Source: Thermoplasmatota archaeon
Lineage (GTDB): Archaea > Thermoplasmatota > JAKEGO01 > JANQNJ01
Assembly: GCA_028279645.1 (NCBI GenBank)
Contig: JANQNJ010000160.1
Location: 1 to 39,808 of the forward strand
Length of the DNA: 39,808 nt
Reading direction: 5' to 3'
Part shown: in pieces, positions 26,901 to 33,900 of the stretch
Layout: each line of letters opens with the position of its first letter
How positions within the stretch are numbered: the stretch's first letter is position 1
Notes under the pieces: model-generated
Databases searched by the model: none
What the model was told of the DNA's origin: nothing
Seen by the model: the letters and a program-made list of their open reading frames with translations, nothing else
Position numbers and translations under genes: made by a program

Positions 26901-27720
26901 CCTTGAATGGTTCTCTGAGGACCTTCTTGGGAACGTGGAGCAGTTCCACAACCAGACACACGAGGTCGACTTAACAGCACCGGTCACAACCGACGATCAT
27001 ACTGGTGGCTGGCGAAACACCGATGTCTTCGTCTACCTGAACGCTTACGATGCGAAATCCGGTGCGATCACATATTGGCGGGTTGACGGCGGTAACTGGA
27101 CGGCCGGAAACCTTGTGGTGGTATACGCACCGACCGATCACTCCAACGACGGCAACCATACGGTCGAGTACTACAGCGTCGACAACGTTGGCAACACCGA
27201 ATCAACACACAGCTTCCTCGTCCAGATCGATACGCGACCACCCGAACTGATAACGTACTTCGACGAGGGCCTCAAGAAGATCAAGTTCGACGTCGAGGAC
27301 GACAGAGATCCGGCTCCGACGCTCACACTTATGGTGAAGTTCGGGACGACGAGGATCTACAAGCTCGAGGATGATGCAGGCAACGTCGTGATCGTCAAGT
27401 TGAGGTACAAGACACAGAAGATCTCCGGATGGAAGATCCGAAAGGTGAACTTCAAGTGGATCTCATACAACAGCGGCCCGCAGCAGAGCCTTGCAGGAAC
27501 AGTATACGAGATCAAGTACAAGGCGAAGTCCGGCACCATCAAGAAGCTGAAGCAGAACGCGAAGACCAGAACATGGGTGATCGACGGTCAATATTCGACC
27601 GATACGGGGATGACAAGGATGCTCGTGTTCGATTCTGGAGTATCGTTCTACTTCTACGGTGGTCTAGAGACTGCTACGATGAGGACGAACGAGGGTATGA
27701 TGGAGTACATCTTGCCATAG
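11920..27720 (+). CDS. 5266-aa Ig-like repeat surface protein with inserted alpha/beta domain (gene 3)
   Basis: A signal peptide covers about residues 1-33 (MRDR start, hydrophobic 9-25). Residues 36-5021 are 47 Ig-like units of about 98 aa resembling OmpL47-type repeats. The usual unit reads TKTITGP.YDDG, WVTNET.FNLTA.D.GC, GGVGV..TWYRIWYNGSW, FTLEGEC.HYLEWY and a closing LGN..NQTHYVD. Most units carry two cysteines (D.GC and GEC.H), three to six N-X-S/T sequons and five or more tryptophans. Unit 4 is interrupted by a domain of about 320 aa (residues 368-687). A degenerate unit 48 (5022-5106, matching the TTTDDY domain of genes 1 and 2) and the shared C-terminal domain (5107-5266, ending YILP) close the protein. 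No membrane anchor is seen. A long, glycosylated, disulfide-pinned fibre or adhesin is inferred. No clear terminator follows, so readthrough into gene 4 is possible. Confidence 0.95.
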   Translation: MRDRSVSLGIVIGALFVIAIFLFLATATEEASGIIATKTIGDPKYDDGDIVWVTDQTEFNLTTGNPDHYIQYRVWYNGTWSEWINYTENFTLDGECLHELEWRASEFYGQWHEIQNQTHFVDSTPPITEKYVGLPYYLDSETNVTWVTNETKFELDPHDDGCEGGVGMNETWYRIWYNGNWTGWTFYNYTNPNENFTLDGECIHYIEYYSTDLLGNMETINNQTDYVDLTPPESFKVIIGPQLNQTMANETTNWVSSKTVLNITAEDHGCEGGSGIDHVSYRIWWRGKWSDWYKETGYGGTTPTGPGNGFSFDVTLIGECKHVIEWYTEDRVGHVSPTYNQTHYVDNKGPIVNKTIGEPKYWMGLEAKYEDSFVNGTYVIPFDEKQGDILHAFGFVQKVLETGHAYRVIERPNATLYTNLTPQGAVYTGGPILVPWYYGSEVGAAIQMFPNVTVLSLTQTFSWQNMLRLGKATEILIINGTWGHTYECLDSLGIPYDIVERSEYEDNPMMAYGYDLIVIDCPGWGFETIPYDVATILEDFAYRGGELMFNDISLLDMEVLFPEYVEVEGNVDTVHNFTFHYTDEFPGQYHGRTVLDIYTMGGGNIISQALHNDVKIMLDTDDYPYFTGSGYAIGAAYWQYGEGIVEGFAYHPQEQTPAYGCSNDSYNLSCIFYGNKFIHAAIEKGHWEVNLSTEINLTAYDIGCEGGVGVDQFEYRVYWNGSWSNWTLYDGNFTFTEECYHILEVNVSDKLGNWRIHNQTMTVDETPPVTQKIIGTPQYGEGMWVTEETMFTLTATDEGCDEGGVGVNATYYRIWYNGSWSNWTVYSQPFYLVGECIHHIEFYSVDNLGNVEMITNQTHYVDITAPVVNKSFDGPTYGQDDLWVTQNTDIYLIGTDKGCMGGVGMDKVWYRIWWNGSWSSWTEYEGMFNFTEDCFHYLEWYGVDLLGNQGEVLNQTHYVDTEGPTVDKWFDGPTSGSGDLWLTQGTHVFLNATDIGCMDGVGVDVIYYRTWWNGSWSSWIEYDRWFSFSEDCLHYLEWYSIDLLGNIGRTMNQTHYVDTVAPETHKTITGDQYGEDSLWIDDENYFYLNATDYGCEGGVGVNMTYYRVWYNGSWSAWLEYEQGFFLYGECVHYLEWYSVDWLGNTEQVQNQTHYLDLTAPSTTKGIGSPKYDDGNVTWVTNNTQFWLNATDDGCMDGVGVNHTWYRIWWNGSWTSWIEYEGSFTFDEDCTHILEWYSEDMLGNAEQVHNQTHYVDSTKPTILNRGFVGYGYYKGESFWCEDGYRRTLESTDRGCNNGVGINITAWRMWYNGSWSNWTYYNGFAYFNVNLTGECTHVLEVKAMDHLELWSDVYNETFFVDVTPPVTTKTIIGTQYDDGNVIWVTESTEFNLSATDYGCGGGAGVGKTWYNGSELREICYRIWYDGNWTSWMVYNGTFTLKGECEHIIEWYAVDWVNNTEETHNQTHYVDLTAPSSLKTITGPGVEGYTWVSNQTEFNLTSTDNGCMGGVGVDVIKYRIWYDGRWSSWTDYDGNFTMDGDCIHHLQWYAVDLLGNQEQINNQTHYVDITGPEINKTFEGPTYGQDDLWITKYTVIYLSGSDLGCMGGAGLEEIYYRFWWNGSWTQWRLFEESINFTEDCVHYLEWYGVDALGNEGEIKNQTHYVDTEAPVVIKEFSGPTYGQDDLWVSYWTDIYLNGTDKGCMGGVGMNKVWYRIWWNGSWSSWTEYDGYFFFDEDCVHYLEWYGVDLLGNQGEVLNQTHYVDTEGPSVDKWFGGPTYGQDDLWLTQGTDIYLNATDIGCMDGVGVDEIWYRIWWNGSWSNWTLFEEYFWFDEDCMHYLEWYAIDLLGNTGETMNQTHYVDTVAPTTSKSFSGASYGQDFLWISEDHYFFLNASDDGCDGGVGVNVTWYRVWYNGTWSQWMEHQDGFWLISECVHYLEWYSVDWLGNEEQVNNQTHYLDATAPNTTKGIGAPQYDDGEVIWVTNETQFWLNATDEGCMGGVGINHTWYRIWWNGSWTNWTEYNGSFTFDEDCVHYLEWYSEDILGNMEEVHNQTHNVDSWNASITFSMSPGYVESMDPLSFWISNQSNLSVYGYDDGCLRGVGLDHWGWRIWYDGSWTQWSNSTETFWILDECTHYLHTYAVDLLGNNGTSNITLYVDNTPPTSRRYTGGWPTVDDGEGNFFASESSLWSIGANDYGCNGGIGVNITYYRIWYNGTWTDWSEATHAYRFDGECTHSLEYYLVDDLGNTEAVQNDTYFIDMTAPVSTKTITGPQYDDQETIWVTDQTSFNFSAVDFGCNGGAGVLNITYRIWYNGSWSSWMEYDGNFTLEGECLHHIEWYAMDRVWNAEQVHNQSHYVDITGPKINKSFEGSTYGVDDLWVTQYTYIYLSGSDLGCIGGVGLDVIYYRIWWNGSWSVWKQFDESIYFMEDCVHYLEWYGVDLLGNEGEVKNQTHYVDTEAPVVIKYFSGPTYGQDDLWVSYWTDIYFNATDRGCMGGVGVNKTWYRIWWNGSWSGWREYDGGFWFPDDCLHYLEWFAVDLLGNTGQTINQTHYVDTEAPTSFKEIRGPEVEEYTWISNITWFNLTAYDNGCMGGVGVNYIEYRIWYDGTWSNWTKFKENFSMEGDCIHIIEWRAVDLLGNSEDVHNQTHYVDVTAPETIKSVSGLSYGRNYLWITEENVFYLNATDYGCMDGAGVNHTYYRIWYNGSWTQWMEYTQPFMLIGECVHYLEWYSVDYLGNYEEVRNQTHYVDLSGPTVDKWFDGPTYGQDDLWLSFWTDIHLNATDKGCMDGVGVDTIYYRFWWNGSWTQWTEYDEMFYFEEDCVHYLEWYAVDLLGNIGETRNQTHYVDTDGPSTSVSIEGPWYNYSYDAGNRTYYVWISDMTNITPSLSIDNGCMGGVGVDYLEYRTWYNGSWTNWTSVGLYVTLSFDEECLHLIEWRGIDLLGNLGPLSTFYLYVDITPPVTTKTITGTQYDDGEVIWVTEDTEFNLTAVDHGCEGGVGPLWTWYRIWYNGSWSNWTEYTGNFTLEGECMHIIEWYSTDLVNNTETIHNQTHYVDLTGPTVDKWFDGPTYGVEDLWVSFSTIIHLNATDHGCMGGVGVDKMYYRVWWNGSWTSWQEIEDWFHFAEDCIHYLEWYAVDLLGNIGETRNQTHYVDTEGPIVGKFFDGQTYGQDDLWMTNWTDIYLTALDQGCMGGVGVDEIWYRVWWNGSWTNWTKYDDVIIFEDCVHYLEWYAVDLLGNNGSTRNQTHYVDTVGPTVGKYFEGPTYDEDLWLTNNTFIGLTGTDQGCMGGVGLSSIWYRIWWNGSWSQWTQYTGSLYFDEDCFHILEWYGVDHLGNMGPIRNQTHYVDSIGPYVDKWFSGPTFGRENLWVSYWTNIYLNATDQGCNDGVGVDEIWYRIWWNGSWSKWIEYEDLFHFEEDCVHYLEWYAVDLLGNEGEIRNQTHFVDTEAPTSTKDISGPQWGNNSLWVTDETLFYLSAYDNGCNDGVGVKHIEYRIWYNGTWSNWTVYNGNFTLEGECIHYLQWRAIDLLDNYEITHNQTHNVDITAPWTRKNVGTPSFGEDDLWVTSSTLFGFTAFEQGCEGGAGLAGTNYRIWWQGSWTQWTTYDELFTLEREGNFSSQECVHYLEWYAWDILGNVEEVNNQTHYVDDTAPITNKTITGPQYDDGEVIWVTNETTFELTAEDDGCMGGAGVKEIWFRIWWNGSWTNWTQFVEPFTLDGECVHYIEWYAVDHLGNTEIIHNQTHFVDITPPETAKSIEGAYGQDDLWVTNNTYFFWSGFDKECNGGVGLANIYVRVWYNGSWSNWLDVYNWNGSFRLEGECVHYLEWYGVDRLGNEEDVHNQTHYLDMTPPETKKIITGFQWGPDSIIVNNETVFTLVPTDHGCMGGVGVRDTWYRIWYLGNWSQWIQYEGNFTMEGNCTHYLEWYSVDHLGNMEMVNNQTHKVNHIVRPTTNKTIVGPQFGNNSLWVTEETVFNLTATPGTFNYSATYYRIWYNGSWSNWTLYTGNFTLEGECVHYLEWYSVDEKGYEETVRNQTHYVDLSGPDVGKYFQGPVFGRNSLWVSYWTDIYLFAIDNGCMEGVGVDKVLYRIWWNGSWSNWTELQEFFWFEEDCVHYLEWYAIDLLGNVGETQNQTHYVDTVAPTSWKTITGPQYGNNSLWVTEDTVFNLSAYDEGCMDGAGIDYIEYRIWYKGKWSKWTIYKDNFTLEGECMHIIEWRAVDYLENSELVHNQTHYVDISGPSVSKLFFGPVYGEDDLWLANWTGIYLTAEDTGCNGGVGLDRINYRTWWNGSWSNWAVYDGPFSFPEECVHYIQWYAVDLLGNYGQIRNQTHYVDTSAPTSFKYINGPQYGTDSLWVTDETQFTFYGNDAGCMDGVGLDKIYYRIWYNGSWTFWTELEESFTLNGECVHYIEWYAVDHLGNKETVHNQTHYVDLTGPSVGKYFDGPTYGQDHLWISSGTDIYLTATDDGCNGGVGVDEIWYRYLWKGRWTQWMLYSGGFYFYEECVHILEWFAVDHLGNAGDTVNQTHYVDNEAPTTDKVITGPQYGNNSLWVTNETKFYLNASDGGCQDGVGLDYIEFRIWYNGTWTDWITYNGLFTLDDECTHYLEWRSVDLLGNWEQVNNQTHYVDNSAPITVEFIFMNYGQDPIWIDNETEIYLTAVDVGCQQNGVGIDYTMYRIWYDGSWSNWTTYESYFSLEDECVHHIEWYSVDRLGNVESIGNETHYVDISGPIVMKDLNGPVFGHDMLWVTNETRVSLNALDQGCMGGVGLRSIYYRIWWNGSWTNWTEDIVGFYFEEDCVHIIEWYAVDMLYNEGPTRNQTHFVDSVAPTSSKEIAGPGYNNYEWVTNETEFNLTAYDSGCMGGVGVEYTEYRIWHNGSWSEWTVYTEDFNLEGDCKHHLEWRAVDYLGNAEEVHNQTHFVDSSAPITNKSVGRPNFGQDALYVTEQTQFTLTAMDQGCDGGVGIAYTAYRIWYNGSWDTWTLYTGPFSLNGECTHYLEWFSEDLLGNVEQFHNQTHEVDLTAPVTTDDHTGGWRNTDVFVYLNAYDAKSGAITYWRVDGGNWTAGNLVVVYAPTDHSNDGNHTVEYYSVDNVGNTESTHSFLVQIDTRPPELITYFDEGLKKIKFDVEDDRDPAPTLTLMVKFGTTRIYKLEDDAGNVVIVKLRYKTQKISGWKIRKVNFKWISYNSGPQQSLAGTVYEIKYKAKSGTIKKLKQNAKTRTWVIDGQYSTDTGMTRMLVFDSGVSFYFYGGLETATMRTNEGMMEYILP
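13021..13980 (+). other. Alpha/beta (GATase1/ThuA-like?) domain inserted in an Ig-like unit, gene 3
   Basis: Residues 368-687 interrupt unit 4 between its KTIGEPKY strand and its NLTAYDIGC strand. Strand-helix alternation is clear: VIPFDEKQ, AFGFVQKVL, TGGPILVP, EILIINGTWGHTYECL, YDLIVIDCPGW, EDFAYRGGELMFND. The central part resembles the Rossmann-like fold of class I glutamine amidotransferase-like or ThuA-like domains, from recall only. A Cys in IDCPGW is kept in the gene 4 copy (VDCEGW), but it is not in the usual GxCxG elbow. No activity can be claimed. Confidence 0.6.
14518..18096 (+). repeat. Higher-order repeat: units 6-9 duplicated as units 14-17
   Basis: Units 6, 7, 8 and 9 (14518-15696) match units 14, 15, 16 and 17 (16921-18096) in order. 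Examples: D.GCMGGVGM.KVWYR with QGEVLNQTHY in 6 and 14; LTQGT and ATDIGCMDGVGVD in 7 and 15; SVDWLGN with NQTHYLD in 8 and 16; TTKGIG.P.YDDG and WYSEDMLGN/WYSEDILGN in 9 and 17. The offset is about 2.4 kb (eight units). Units 13-14 also match 21-22, extending the period. Confidence 0.75.
27238..27717 (+). other. Shared C-terminal domain, copy in gene 3
   Basis: 160 aa, the most diverged of the three copies but collinear: PPELITYF, KKIKF, KFGTTR.YK, DDAGN, KISGWKIRK, KWISYNSGPQQS, LKQ, MTRM.VFD and final EYILP. This shows the domain is shared by PKD-type and Ig-type proteins. Confidence 0.8.
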
Positions 27721-27882
27721 ATACCATTGAACTCGCAGATCGCGAAATTAAAACCCCATGGTGGCGGCATCGCCTGGTGTTATGCCGTCACCCGTCTTCC
27801 AATTATGTCACTGCACCGTCAAGCCCTGTTAACATAGTTCTATTCGGTCTCTATATCCCGTGATCCGTTCGATATGGATAAT
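27721..27882 (+). other. Intergenic stretch after gene 3 without a clear terminator
   Basis: Only a weak 6-bp stem, CGGCAT (27765-27770) with ATGCCG (27782-27787), was seen, with an 11-base loop and no T-tract. No gene is apparent. Confidence 0.5.
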
Positions 27883-27940
27883 TATTAATACGCTAAAATC
27901 GCTACAAATAAGGACGGAGGGACCAGGTCCTAGGAACCTG
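27883..27940 (+). promoter_or_regulatory. Promoter and leader element of gene 4
   Basis: TATTAATA (27883-27890), AATCGCTACAA (27897-27907) and GGAGGGAC (27916-27923) repeat the gene 3 promoter with identical spacing. A small stem, CAGGT (27924-27928) with ACCTG (27936-27940), follows at once in the predicted leader. Confidence 0.65.
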
Positions 27941-27981
27941 TCATAGAGCCAATGGCATCTTCCTTTTGTCCCGACAGAGAT

Positions 27982-27988
27982 GAGGTGA
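27982..27988 (+). promoter_or_regulatory. Ribosome binding site of gene 4
   Basis: GAGGTGA, with a 5-base spacer to ATG 27994. The 14 bases GATGAGGTGACGTA (27979-27992) are identical to those before gene 2. Confidence 0.85.
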
Positions 27989-27993
27989 CGTAA

Positions 27994-30900
27994 ATGAGAG
28001 AAAGGTCTGCTTTTAAAGGTATAGTTATTGCCATCGCTGTTCTCATAACGGGAATGGCCTTGCTGATGTTGATCGGCGGGAACGCCGACGCGGCGATATT
28101 GGTCGTGGATGACACAGCGGGGGGGTGGCGTGATCATTCCACCATCCAGGCAGCGATAAATGCGGCAAGTGCGGGTGATGAGATCCATGTCTATGCCGGA
28201 ACTTACAACGAGAACGTGGTCGTCGACGAGGAGATCGAGCTCAAGGGGAACGGCTCGGCGACGACGATCATCGACGGCGGGGACGCGGGAGATGTGATGT
28301 CCATTACCGCCAACAACGTTCTGGTCTGGGGTGGATTCAATATTTCGGATGGCGGTGATGATGTGGACCCCGATCCCGGTTCGTCGGTCCGCATCTATGG
28401 CAACAACGTGACGTTGACCGGCTGCATCTTCCATGGTAGCTCTCACGGGGTGTATTTCAGTGGCAAGGAGTCCGAGGTCCAGGCCTCCCGATTCCATTAT
28501 AACATAAGAGGAGCGATCATTCGCAACGAGGAGAACGAGATACTGACATCGAACTTCACATCGAACGTAGACAACGTCAATATCTACGTCAATTCGAATG
28601 GTTCGGACGTTGTCAACTGCGAACTGAACGGAGGTATCTATGGCGTCTATGTCTCCTCCGACCATGTCTCGATCAGCAGCTGCACAATATGGGGTGCTGA
28701 GTATGGTATCGATGTGGCCGGTGTCAAGGGCCTGAACGTCCGGTCGACGACGGTAAAGAAATCGACCAAGCACGGAATGAGGTTCATGAACACCGCTACG
28801 CAGATCCCACTTGTGAACAATTCCATGATCACGGGCTCAACGGTCTATGACGCCAGCCTCTACTCGGCCGATGTCATATTTATGGACACGACCTTCAGGG
28901 ATGGCGGATATCTTCTCGTCAACTCCACCTCGACCCTCTGGCTCAAGCAATGGCTCCACGTGAAGGTAAAGACGGATAACGGGGATCCCGTCGATAGCGC
29001 CGACGTTAGGATCACCGAGGGGACGACGAACCTTTACAAGACCCATGGATACGGTGGTGGCGATCCGGTTACCAACAACAAGGGAAATATACTGCCGCGA
29101 ATGGTCGCATATGGGAAGTATGACGCCTCATCACAGCAGACCGCCGTCAACTCTTCCATCGATGCGAAGAAAGAGGGCTGGAGCGAATCAAGAGCGATGA
29201 ACATGAGCTCGACTCATACCGAGACCTTTACGATATCGACCGCAATTGCATCCCTTTCTGTCGGTCAACCGCTCTACAATGATGGTTCCAACCTCTGGGT
29301 GACGGATGCCACACCTTTCAACCTTTCATCGGGCACCCCTGGTGCGATCATTCAATACAGGGTCTGGTATCAAGGAAACTGGACCTCGTGGTCCAACTAT
29401 ACTGGCAATTTCACTCTAACCGGGGAATGCATACATCATATCGAACACAGGGCTGGAGTATATTACGGTGTCTGGAGCTCCGTGACGAACCAGACGTTCA
29501 ATTTGGATCTAACAAAACCCAGAAGCGGTATCGCGTACACTGGCGTTTTTATAACGAAAGCGGGTTACTTCATCACTAACACCACTCTCATCACATTGAG
29601 CGGGGCGGATGAAGGATGCAATGGCGGTAGTGGAACCGATTCGACCTGGTACCGGATATGGTACAACGGTTCCTGGACCGGTTGGACCGAATATAGCTAT
29701 CCGTTCATGATGGGCGAAGAATGCATACACCATCTCGAATATTATTCGGTTGACAATCTGAACAATGTCGAGGATACCATCAACGAAACGTATTACGTTG
29801 ATCTAACGCCTCCATCGTCGACGAAGACGATCGGCGGTCCGAAGTACTGGGACGTTCACAGTCAGGCTTGGTGGGTGAATCACACAACTCCCTTCAACCT
29901 ATCAGCAACGGATGCCGGCTGCAATGGTGGTGTGGGGGTCAAGAATATCTGGTACCGGATCGGACTCTGGGACGAATGGACGTTCAACTATACATGGACG
30001 AACTGGACCAAGTACACCGGCGATTTCAACATATCCGAGGATTGCGAACATGTCATCGAATGGTACGCACAGGACTGGTGCCTCAACAATGAGACCGTGA
30101 ACACACAGACACATTACGTCGACGGCACACCGCCGGAAACCTCCAAGAGTTGGACGGAGCCGTTCTACGAGGATTACGAGAACGGCATCCTCTGGGTCAC
30201 AGATGAGACCGAGTTCAGTTTCACTCCATGGGATTCCGGATGTCAAGGGACCGGTGTCGGAGCGAACAAGACCTATTACAGGATATGGTACAATGGGACC
30301 TGGTCTGGCTGGACCGAGTTCAATTGGACAGATCTCAACGAATCATTCACGCTCAACGGTGAGTGTATCCATTATATCGAATGGTACTCGATCGATCTCC
30401 TCGGCAACAAGGAGCCTACGCAGAACGAGACAGATTACGTTGACCTAACACCACCCAATACCACGAAGACCATAGGATCACCACAGATGACCCGTTATGC
30501 TGGCAACCCAGTTGATTTCGGAACCTCACCTGTCCTTGAGGTCGACATGACCTATGATACGATCAACGACCGGACGGTAACGGTCTATCTTTTCGACAGC
30601 AACGGCACGACTGCAGGTGCGGCTCACGTAAGCCGGGTTCTTGGGACCCGCATGATATATGGTCCACCGCAATCGTTCTATAATGGTAATATCCGCGATC
30701 TATCGATAACCACTGCAGTATCCGGCAACAGCTCGAGCATTGTGATCACGTACAGCGATCTTGATAATTACGGCTACGGTACCGCAGTGGTTGGAAACCT
30801 AGTTGGGAACACCATTACCTTCGGATCGCCCACCGTGTTCACGAACGCTTCGGTCAATAATACTGCCGTTTGCTACGACACGGTGAACAGCACGCTGATA

Positions 30901-33900
30901 ATCGCCTATACGAACCAGTCATCCGGTAACTCATCGATGGTCGTACTGGGAACAATCACTGGCGCTCTTCTCTCCTTCGGGGAACCAACGCAGATCGACG
31001 CCACCACCACATGGAACATCGATTCGTTCTTCGATATCGAGACCGAGCTCGCGGTGTTCACTTACATCTCCGGCGGTCTAGGAATGGCGATGATGGGTCA
31101 TGTGAACGGAACATCCGGAGAGATCACGCTTGGTCCCGCAGCACCTTTCGAGATAGGTGGATGTGCCGCGGTCGACGCGAGGCCGCTGGGGAACAATCTG
31201 TTCCTCGTGGCCTGGATCAACGGTTCAGGCGACGGTCTGTACCGGTTAGGCTCCCACAATGGCGCCCAGACAATCAGCTTCACGGCAACGCAGGTGTTCG
31301 ACACTGGCCCCGTTCTCGATGTAGATGTCATATCGAGCACCGTCACTGAGGACTTCTTCATCTTCTACGAGCTGAACAGCGGTACCAAACTTACCCGTCC
31401 ATCCATGGACGGACCGGCTATCGATATCGGAATGTTCTTCGATGACAGCGCACCCGCTGGCCAGTACGAGGCGATCTTCGCGTTTGATGCCAACACTGGT
31501 GATTGGGAAGGCGACATCGTCCTTGTTGCTGCCGGCCACCCAACCGGTGCACAGGCACGTTCAAAGCTCGTACATTTCGATGGCGAAAAGGTGGGAACCC
31601 ATTGGGTCACCGGCAGAACGATATTCAACCTGAACGGAAGCGACGAGGGCTGCGAGGGCGGCGTCGGGACCGATGTCATCTATTACCGTATCTACTGGCG
31701 TGGAAGGTGGACCGATTGGATCGAGGTGAGGGACTATGGCTACGGCCAGGAGAACGCCTCAGGTGAGCTCGAGGTGAACTTCAGTCTCAGAGGGGATTGC
31801 AAACATATCCTTGAATGGTATTCGGTGGACCTCTTGAACAACAGTGAGACCGTTCATAACCAGACCCATTACGTGGACAATACGCCTCCGGAGATCTCGA
31901 AGACCATCGGCTCACCGAAGTACTGGTATCAGCAGTATCAGGACCTGGACACCTTCTGGTATGGGGACTATGTCATCCCGTTCGACGAGCACCAGGCCGA
32001 TATCGTCAAGGCCTTCGGCTTCGTACAGGAGGTCCTATCCGCCGGAGGACTGGCATTCAGGATCATCGAGAAGCCTGACATTACCCTCCGAACGAATGCA
32101 ACCCCCTCGGGGGAGCTATTCACCGGCGGTCCTATCATCATCCCGTCCTGGTACTGGATCGAGGTCGAGGGTGCTATGGAGAGCTTCGAGAACGTCACCG
32201 TTCTGACCCTCCAAGAGAACTTCACTTGGAACAAGACCCTGACGCTGATCCGGGACACGAACATCCTGATCATCAACGGGACCTGGGGGCATACGTACAA
32301 GTGCCTCGACGACATGGGACTCCCGTACGAGCTCGTCGAACGATGGGAGTTCGAGAACGACACGGCAATGGCCTACGAGTACGATCTGATCGTCGTCGAT
32401 TGCGAGGGATGGGTAAGCATGAACCTCGATAGCTCCACGATGCCTGCGAACGTCAGCTCGACCCTGGAGAACTTCGCTTATCATGGCGGTGAGCTGATCT
32501 TCACCGATATCGCTCTCCTTAATATGGAAGCTATGTTTCCTGACTATGTGGACGTCGTAACGAACGTTGACACGACACACAACTTCACCTTCCATAACAC
32601 CGACGAGTTCCCGAGCCAGTACTACGGACGATCACCACTGGATATTTACACAATGGTATCGGGCCAGATCATTGGCGATGTATATCATCCCGATGTCAAG
32701 GTGATGCTTGATACCGATGATTATCCGTACAGCAACGAACACAACAAGTTGGATGGCTACGCAGCGGCAGCAGTATACTGGCAGTATGGCGCGGGTATAG
32801 TGGAGGCTTTCGCCTACCATCCACCTGAACAGACACCCGCCTACAACTGCAGCGAGGACTCATACAACCTCAGCTGTATCTTCTACGGCAACAAGTTCAT
32901 CCATGCCGTGTTCGAGGAGGGTCACTGGGAGGTCAACCTGAGCACTTTGATCAATCTCACTGCCGTTGACGAGGGATGCGACGGCGGTGTCGGCCTCGAC
33001 TACATGGAATATCGCATCTACTGGAATGGCTCTTGGTCCGCATGGACAACGTATGTCGGCGATTTCAACTTCACCGAGGAGTGCTACCATATACTCGAGG
33101 CGAGGGCATACGATGCACTTGGAAACGTACGATACCACAACCAGACCATGACTGTTGACGAGACACCACCTGTATCCTACAAGGTTGTCGGTCAGCCGAA
33201 CCTGAACAATGGGTCGATAGTCGGACCCAACACCGAGTTCAACCTCACGGCGGTCGACTTCGGATGCCAACAGGGTGGTGTCGGCATCAGCGCGATCTGG
33301 TATCGTGTATGGTACAACGGGACCTGGAAGAACTGGACGAAATATGCAGGTAATTTCACTATGTCCGGCGATTGCACGCACTATCTGGAGTGGTACGCAG
33401 TTGATAATCTAGGCAATAAGGAAGCCGTGAGGAACCAGACGCACTATGTTGATGCGACCCCTCCGGATTCGATGAAGACGATCACCGGACCTCATGTGAG
33501 GCGACCTGTCGGCGATGTTGTGACCTATGATACTGATGTCAACGACCACGATGCTGTCGCTGTTGGAGATAACAAGTTCGTAATTGCATATACAACATAT
33601 TATAATGGTACGACAAGAACATTGCGAGCGATAGTCGGCTGGGTAGATTACGATACTCCTTATTACGGAACCCCGATCGAGCTTTATAATGGCAGTACAG
33701 GAAAGGTCCTTAAAGGAGTTGTATTCGACTCAGTCAACGATAGGATTATCGTTCTATACAATGAGATCGTGAATGGAACATATACCGGCTATGTCAGAGT
33801 CGGCGAGGTTTCCGGAATCACGATAAGCTTCGGTTCACCAGTGTCGTTAGGCAATGGATCACGAATCCTGTCCGCCGTAAGCGATCCAACAACAGGGACA

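Larger units (their letters stand above)
12025..26982 (+). repeat. Array of 47 Ig-like (OmpL47-like) repeats in gene 3
   Basis: Units average about 99 aa once the insert in unit 4 is excluded. Two main subtypes alternate. Subtype A has GPTYGQDDLW, WWNGSW and EDC with a DTEGP or DTEAP linker (units 6, 7, 13-15, 21, 22, 25, 28-31, 38, 40, 42, 45). Subtype B has TGPQYDDGE, WYNGSW and LEGEC (most others). Units 1 and 37 lack the D.GC.GGVG loop. Units 10, 18, 19 and 26 are divergent. Unit 11 has a short insertion with an extra Cys (about 16141-16170). Confidence 0.92.

Noticed and set aside
26149-26961. Minus-strand open frame of 270 codons
   Set aside because: Antisense to Ig-like units 45-47; similar antisense frames recur under other units, as expected from the repeats.
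27765-27787. Hairpin CGGCAT/ATGCCG as a terminator of gene 3
   Set aside because: Only six pairs with an 11-base loop and no T-tract after it; too weak to call.
27429-27863. Plus-strand open frame of 144 codons at the end of gene 3
   Set aside because: It overlaps the conserved C-terminal domain of gene 3 in another frame and has no ribosome site.
27858-27882. Copy of the gene 3 operator repeat upstream of gene 4
   Set aside because: Only a loose match (ATCCG and GGATA separated differently); not better than chance in A/T-rich DNA.
27829-28773. Minus-strand open frame of 314 codons covering the gap before gene 4
   Set aside because: It runs across the conserved promoter, leader and ribosome site of gene 4 and antisense to its beta-helix, and shows no recognisable domain.
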